Source: JBBSUQ01 sp038234235 (lineage in GTDB: Bacteria > Bacteroidota > Bacteroidia > Flavobacteriales_D > Crocinitomicaceae). Taken from it: 9,461 nt of DNA. The stretch lies in contig JBBSUQ010000134.1 in assembly GCA_038234235.1 (NCBI GenBank), positions 1-9,461 on the forward strand, written 5' to 3'. Below, piece after piece: positions 6,103 to 9,461 of the stretch. Below the pieces are notes generated by a model, which was not told the DNA's origin, made no database searches, and worked only from the letters and a program-made list of their open reading frames with translations. Positions within the stretch are counted from its first letter, which is position 1. Each line of letters starts with the position of its first letter. Made by a program: the position numbers and the translations under genes.

Positions 6103-9100
6103 ATGTTTCAAGATTACAATCCTATAAAAAAACTTCTTTTAGTTTTATTATCCTTCTTTTTTATTTCTCAAATTTCTGCTCAAAACAGATTTTGGGTCAG
6201 TGCAGCAGCAAGCACTTGGTCTGGTAATAACTGGTCAAATACTTCTGGTGGAGCTCCAGATGGTGCAGGACCGCCAACCGCGGGGCAAATAGCAAATTTT
6301 AACAATGCAGGGCTCGGAAACTGTAATGTAAATATTGCACCAACAATTGCGGGAATTAACATTACAAACTACACTTCAGTTATATCATTAAACGGAATTG
6401 TTTTAACAGTAAACGGAACCACCAATTGCACATTAAACAACTCTACAATTACGGGGACAGGTAGTTTAAATATTACTTCAACGGGCGCGGTTTACACAAT
6501 TAATCCTTTAATCTGTTCAGTACCTTTAACTATTACCGCAAACCAAGTTTATTTCAATGGTGGAACTTTTAACTCCACTGTTAATGCTACGCAAAATGGT
6601 CCGACAAATACTGCTGGTACAGGTGGATGCACATTTAATAACTCCTTGTCAGTGACAAAAACCGGAACGGGATATTTCATGACAAGCAATGGAAACATAA
6701 ATGTTTACAATGGTGATTTGACATTGCTGAATAGTAACACTGAAAGAATTTTATTGAGTTGGACAGGAGGAACATCGCAAATAAACGCAAATCTAATAGT
6801 AGGTTCATCAGCTAGCTCTGGAGGAATTTGGATTGGAGGTTCAACAGGTTTTACAAATATGTCACCTACATCAGTCATTTCTATACATGCAAGTGGATTT
6901 ACAAGTGGTTTTCTTTATTTTAAAAACACCACTCGCAATAACCCAGGAACGGAAAATCTTACTATAACAGGCACTGGTGGATATGAAACTCAAAACTGTG
7001 ATATATTTGGAATTCAAAATATAACAGCTGCAGCTTTTAGAACCTCTGAAACTCATTTTCACAGCAATGTAAATTTCACTAAAACAGGAGCTGGTAATGA
7101 AAACAGTGCAGGAAATAACCTTTTCGATGGAACTACAACCCTTAACAATAGTGGATCAGGTTACCTATTATTCGGAAATAATAATCCAGATATTTTTAGT
7201 GGTAATGTTACTTTAAACAACACAGGAACTGATAATATTTATCTAGCATATAATTCTTTTGGTAATGTTATTACGGGAAATCTTCTATTAAATAACAATG
7301 CAACTGTAGGTACAACAACCAGTTATATACTATTAGCGTCTACTACAACAACAAATTTGACTGTAAATGGAAATGTAAATGTTCTTAATATTGGCAATAA
7401 CCAAGGAAATCAAATTAGCTTGCAAGGTTCTGGAAATGTTACAATTAATGGAAATTTAGACGTTTTAAACAATGCCGTATTAGGCGGTCAAATTAATTTA
7501 AACGGTGCAAGTGGATCAACCTTTACAGTAAACGGAACTTCAACTTTTACAAATACTGGGGGTGGAGCTTATTCTAGAATGTATTTAAATAGATTTGGAA
7601 CCCTTAATTTCAACGGTGATGTCACGTTTCTCCAAAATGCCAGTTCAACGGTATCAGAAATGTACGTTTCGAATAATGTTGGTTCACAAACAAATTTTAA
7701 CGGTGACATGTATATTGAAGGAACAAATACAAATGCTGTTGGAATTTATATTGATAATCTCGGCACAAGTACATTGGCTCTTGGGAAAAACATTATAGTA
7801 ACTGTTAATGGTTACAATGCCAAAAGATTTTATTTAACATCATTTACAAAATTAGGTGTAGCTCCACTTAATTTAGTTTTGGGCACAAATTGTGAGTTCA
7901 AATCGGAAACCTCAACTTGGAATGGTTCAGTTAACGTAACATCAGGAGGTATTTTAACGAATTCATCTATTTACAATTCAACTTGTACTTATTTAAAAAC
8001 AGGTGTTACTAACAATTCATCACAAGGTGGAAATAAATTTTTCAATATTACCAATCTAACAAATAATGGTTCTGGTAATTTTTATATGGCTGCAAACACG
8101 CTACCAGATACTTTTTTAATGAATGTTACAGCAATAAATAGCGGCAATGGAGGTTCAATGGCTTTGGCTTTCAATAGTGCTAATAATTATTTTGGAGGAA
8201 ATTTAGATTTTCAGTCAACAAATTTATCCAATAATTTATATTTTGTTTATTACAATACATCATCTGCCAGTGTGGTGGGGAATCTTACCTTATTAACCAA
8301 TGGAAATAATCCTGCTAGAACAAACTACATTGTTGAAAGTGGATCTTTAAATTTAACAGGTAATTTAACTTTAACAAATAACGGTGGATCTAATGGACAA
8401 ATTCGTTTCGCTTTTGCTTCTCCATCAACTGTTGTTAATGGTTTAAGTTTATTTACAGAAAACAATACCGATGTTAATTCAAATTTTTACTGGTATATTG
8501 GATATCAAACGAGCAACGTTTTCTTTAATAATAAATTTAAATATCTTTATCAGGGAACAGGTTCTAATCGACAAGTTTATTTCGGGAATTCACCAGGTTC
8601 AGTAATAAATTTTGCAGATTCTGTTCAGTTAAATTCAACAGTGGCTGGAACAACTGCTTATCTTTATTTTGGAAACCAAGGTTTAATAAATTGTAATGGA
8701 CCATTGAAAATAATTAATAACGGAACTGCAATTAACAATCATATTTTTTGCGCAAATTCTGGTACATCTACTTTAAATCTTAATGGTAACTTAGAAATAA
8801 GTGCTCCGAATGCCTCAAGCGATGGTATTTATTTTGGAAATAGTACTGGCGTCACTAATTTATTAGCACCTTATAATGTTACAGTAGGATCAGGAGGTTA
8901 CGTTGCAGGAGCAGGTTCGTTTAGAAACTTTAAGAAATTTGCTACAACACCAACCATTCTTACATTTACAGGTATAGCATTTATGGTGCAGTACAATTCC
9001 GATTGGGGTGGAAATGTAACGTTCATTTCTCCATCTGTTAACACAAGAGGAACACGTTACAGAGGTATTTCTTATTTAGAAAAAACGGGAGCCATATATA

Positions 9101-9461
9101 GTGACAATTGCTATGGTGGCAACAAATTCGATAACAACACGACACTAATTAATTCTGGTTCTTTGTATTTTTTACATGCTCAGTTTGCAGCAGATACCGT
9201 TACAGGTAACCTTACTGCTAACAATACTGGAACAAACAATATGTATTTGGCTTATGGTGCTCCTAATAACATAATCACTGGTAACTTATTTGCAAATGAA
9301 AGTGGTAATTCTATTGGATTTCAAATTGCTGTAGTAAATGGCTCATCAATGCAAATTGGTGGCAATGCTACCTTAACAAATACTTCTTTATCAAACGGTA
9401 ATTTTTATTTTGGAAATCAAGGAAATATTGATGTTACGGGTAATTTTAGTTTTATAAATAC
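6103..9461 (+). CDS. Giant secreted beta-strand-repeat surface protein (partial, 3' end beyond window)
   Basis: The frame opens at an ATG at 6103 (an in-frame TGA at 6094 rules out an earlier start) and stays open for 1119 codons to the window edge. Residues 1-26 form a signal peptide (basic K9-K10, core LLLVLLSFFFI, cleavage after Ala26 before QNRFW). Residues 29-60 resemble the RFWV...W...NWS...SGG...P opening seen in many giant Bacteroidota surface proteins. From about residue 204 the protein consists of units of 25-31 residues with the signature N-G-N/D-hydrophobic-x-hydrophobic-x-N, in runs separated by a spacer of 112-113 residues. Composition is rich in Asn, Thr, Gly and Ser, poor in charge, with about ten scattered Cys. 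A beta-solenoid fold and a surface or adhesin role are inferred, not shown. Type IX secretion is plausible, but its C-terminal sorting domain would lie outside the window. No domain with a recognisable enzymatic motif was seen. Confidence 0.88.
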   Translation, partial: MFQDYNPIKKLLLVLLSFFFISQISAQNRFWVSAAASTWSGNNWSNTSGGAPDGAGPPTAGQIANFNNAGLGNCNVNIAPTIAGINITNYTSVISLNGIVLTVNGTTNCTLNNSTITGTGSLNITSTGAVYTINPLICSVPLTITANQVYFNGGTFNSTVNATQNGPTNTAGTGGCTFNNSLSVTKTGTGYFMTSNGNINVYNGDLTLLNSNTERILLSWTGGTSQINANLIVGSSASSGGIWIGGSTGFTNMSPTSVISIHASGFTSGFLYFKNTTRNNPGTENLTITGTGGYETQNCDIFGIQNITAAAFRTSETHFHSNVNFTKTGAGNENSAGNNLFDGTTTLNNSGSGYLLFGNNNPDIFSGNVTLNNTGTDNIYLAYNSFGNVITGNLLLNNNATVGTTTSYILLASTTTTNLTVNGNVNVLNIGNNQGNQISLQGSGNVTINGNLDVLNNAVLGGQINLNGASGSTFTVNGTSTFTNTGGGAYSRMYLNRFGTLNFNGDVTFLQNASSTVSEMYVSNNVGSQTNFNGDMYIEGTNTNAVGIYIDNLGTSTLALGKNIIVTVNGYNAKRFYLTSFTKLGVAPLNLVLGTNCEFKSETSTWNGSVNVTSGGILTNSSIYNSTCTYLKTGVTNNSSQGGNKFFNITNLTNNGSGNFYMAANTLPDTFLMNVTAINSGNGGSMALAFNSANNYFGGNLDFQSTNLSNNLYFVYYNTSSASVVGNLTLLTNGNNPARTNYIVESGSLNLTGNLTLTNNGGSNGQIRFAFASPSTVVNGLSLFTENNTDVNSNFYWYIGYQTSNVFFNNKFKYLYQGTGSNRQVYFGNSPGSVINFADSVQLNSTVAGTTAYLYFGNQGLINCNGPLKIINNGTAINNHIFCANSGTSTLNLNGNLEISAPNASSDGIYFGNSTGVTNLLAPYNVTVGSGGYVAGAGSFRNFKKFATTPTILTFTGIAFMVQYNSDWGGNVTFISPSVNTRGTRYRGISYLEKTGAIYSDNCYGGNKFDNNTTLINSGSLYFLHAQFAADTVTGNLTANNTGTNNMYLAYGAPNNIITGNLFANESGNSIGFQIAVVNGSSMQIGGNATLTNTSLSNGNFYFGNQGNIDVTGNFSFIN
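6712..6864 (+). repeat. Run 0 of the surface protein: two short repeat units
   Basis: Unit starts at 6712 (GDLTLLNSN) and 6787 (ANLIVGSSA) give units of 25 and 26 residues; the next match begins the first spacer at 6865. It is preceded at 6622 by a GGCTF element exactly 30 residues before the first unit. The same distance (30-31 residues) separates the GG element from the first unit of every later run. The N-terminal region thus ends in a half-spacer. The match is at protein level, by eye. Confidence 0.55.
6865..7200 (+). repeat. Spacer domain 1 (112 residues) of the surface protein
   Basis: Residues 255-366. It shares an ordered set of features with the spacers at 7783 and 8866: an aromatic-rich start, a KTG (Lys327) 40 residues before the next run, a G-x-x-L/K-F-D element 30 residues before it, then T-x-L-x-N-S-G-S and a final D-I-F. 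An N-C-D here aligns with N-C-E in spacer 2. Confidence 0.55.
7201..7782 (+). repeat. Run A: seven tandem units of 25-31 residues
   Basis: Unit starts fall at 7201, 7276, 7369, 7450, 7534, 7615 and 7702, giving lengths of 25, 31, 27, 28, 27, 29 and 27 residues. They read GNVTLNN, GNLLLNN, GNVNVLN, GNLDVLN, GTSTFTN, GDVTFLQ and GDMYIEG, most preceded by a hydrophobic-x-N. DNA identity between units is low, so these are old, diverged repeats rather than a recent expansion. Confidence 0.7.
7783..8118 (+). repeat. Spacer domain 2 (112 residues) of the surface protein
   Basis: Residues 561-672. The order is: NGYNAKRFYLTSF, then NCEF, then W-N-G-S-V-N-V, S-I-Y, YLKTG (Lys632), GGNKF and LPDTF just before the next run. 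The W-x-G-x-V, Y-L-x-KTG and GGNKF elements recur in spacer 3 in the same order and at nearly the same distances. Confidence 0.6.
8119..8865 (+). repeat. Run B: nine tandem units of 26-30 residues
   Basis: Unit starts fall at 8119, 8197, 8278, 8359, 8440, 8530, 8614, 8698 and 8785, with lengths 26, 27, 27, 27, 30, 28, 28, 29 and 27 residues. The best-preserved starts read GNLDFQS, GNLTLLTN, GNLTLTNN, GPLKIINN and GNLEISA; those at 8530 and 8614 are degenerate and are placed mainly by spacing. Many units carry an aromatic-G segment such as YFGNQG in the middle. Confidence 0.65.
8866..9204 (+). repeat. Spacer domain 3 (113 residues) of the surface protein
   Basis: Residues 922-1034. It contains GSFRNFKKF, then D-W-G-G-N-V-T-F, YLEKTG (Lys994), YGGNKFDNNTTLINSGS and A-A-D-T-V before the next run, matching spacers 1 and 2 in order and spacing. 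This is the clearest match to spacer 2. Confidence 0.6.
9205..9461 (+). repeat. Run C: at least three units, cut by the window edge
   Basis: Unit starts at 9205 (GNLTANN), 9280 (GNLFANE), 9361 (GNATLTN) and 9439 (GNFSFIN) give lengths of 25, 27 and 26 residues plus an incomplete fourth. Its opening, NNTGTNNMYLAYGAPNN, closely parallels the opening of run A (NNTGTDNIYLAYNSFGN). The first unit of a run therefore has its own identity, distinct from later units. Confidence 0.65.

Noticed and set aside
7595..7798. A short plus-strand open frame in another frame inside the giant surface gene.
   Set aside because: The long signal-peptide-bearing frame is open across it and carries the repeat pattern; the short frame has no recognisable features.

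Overview
This AT-rich window most likely comes from a Bacteroidota chromosome, of a Flavobacteriia- or Sphingobacteriia/Chitinophagia-like type; the lineage cannot be narrowed further. The signs are: exact TAnnTTTG promoter elements (the Bacteroidota -7 box) close to the starts of several genes, A-rich leaders without a strong Shine-Dalgarno, signal peptides ending in A|Q, a DUF4421-type outer-membrane protein, and a giant Asn/Thr/Gly-rich repeat surface protein.

Layout. At 1-77 (minus) lies the first 25 codons of an exported protein that runs off the left edge. A 257-base divergent intergenic region with promoter boxes follows. At 335-1933 (plus) is prfC, peptide chain release factor 3, complete. 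At 1959-2729 (minus), convergent with prfC, is a SAM-dependent methyltransferase with an N-terminal zinc-knuckle-like element. At 2854-4929 (plus) is an oligopeptidase B (family S9A, ptrB-like) carrying a signal peptide. Its stop codon overlaps by 8 bases the TTG-started gene of a DUF4421-like beta-barrel protein (4922-5908). After a 194-base AT-rich gap, a very long frame opens at 6103 and stays open to the right edge (1119 codons). It encodes a secreted giant repeat protein.

The first part is housekeeping (translation termination) plus a small-molecule or glycan-type methyltransferase. The second part is envelope-directed: an exported basic-residue-specific peptidase translationally coupled to a predicted outer-membrane protein, then a giant surface protein. 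No shared pathway between these envelope genes is evident beyond their location.

The most interesting structure is inside the giant protein. It is built from units of about 25-31 residues (signature N-G-N/D-hydrophobic-x-hydrophobic) arranged in runs of different length (2, 7, 9 and at least 3 units). The runs are separated by a spacer domain of nearly constant length (112, 112 and 113 residues), so this is a repeat within a repeat. No RNA gene, CRISPR array, insertion sequence or convincing terminator was seen.
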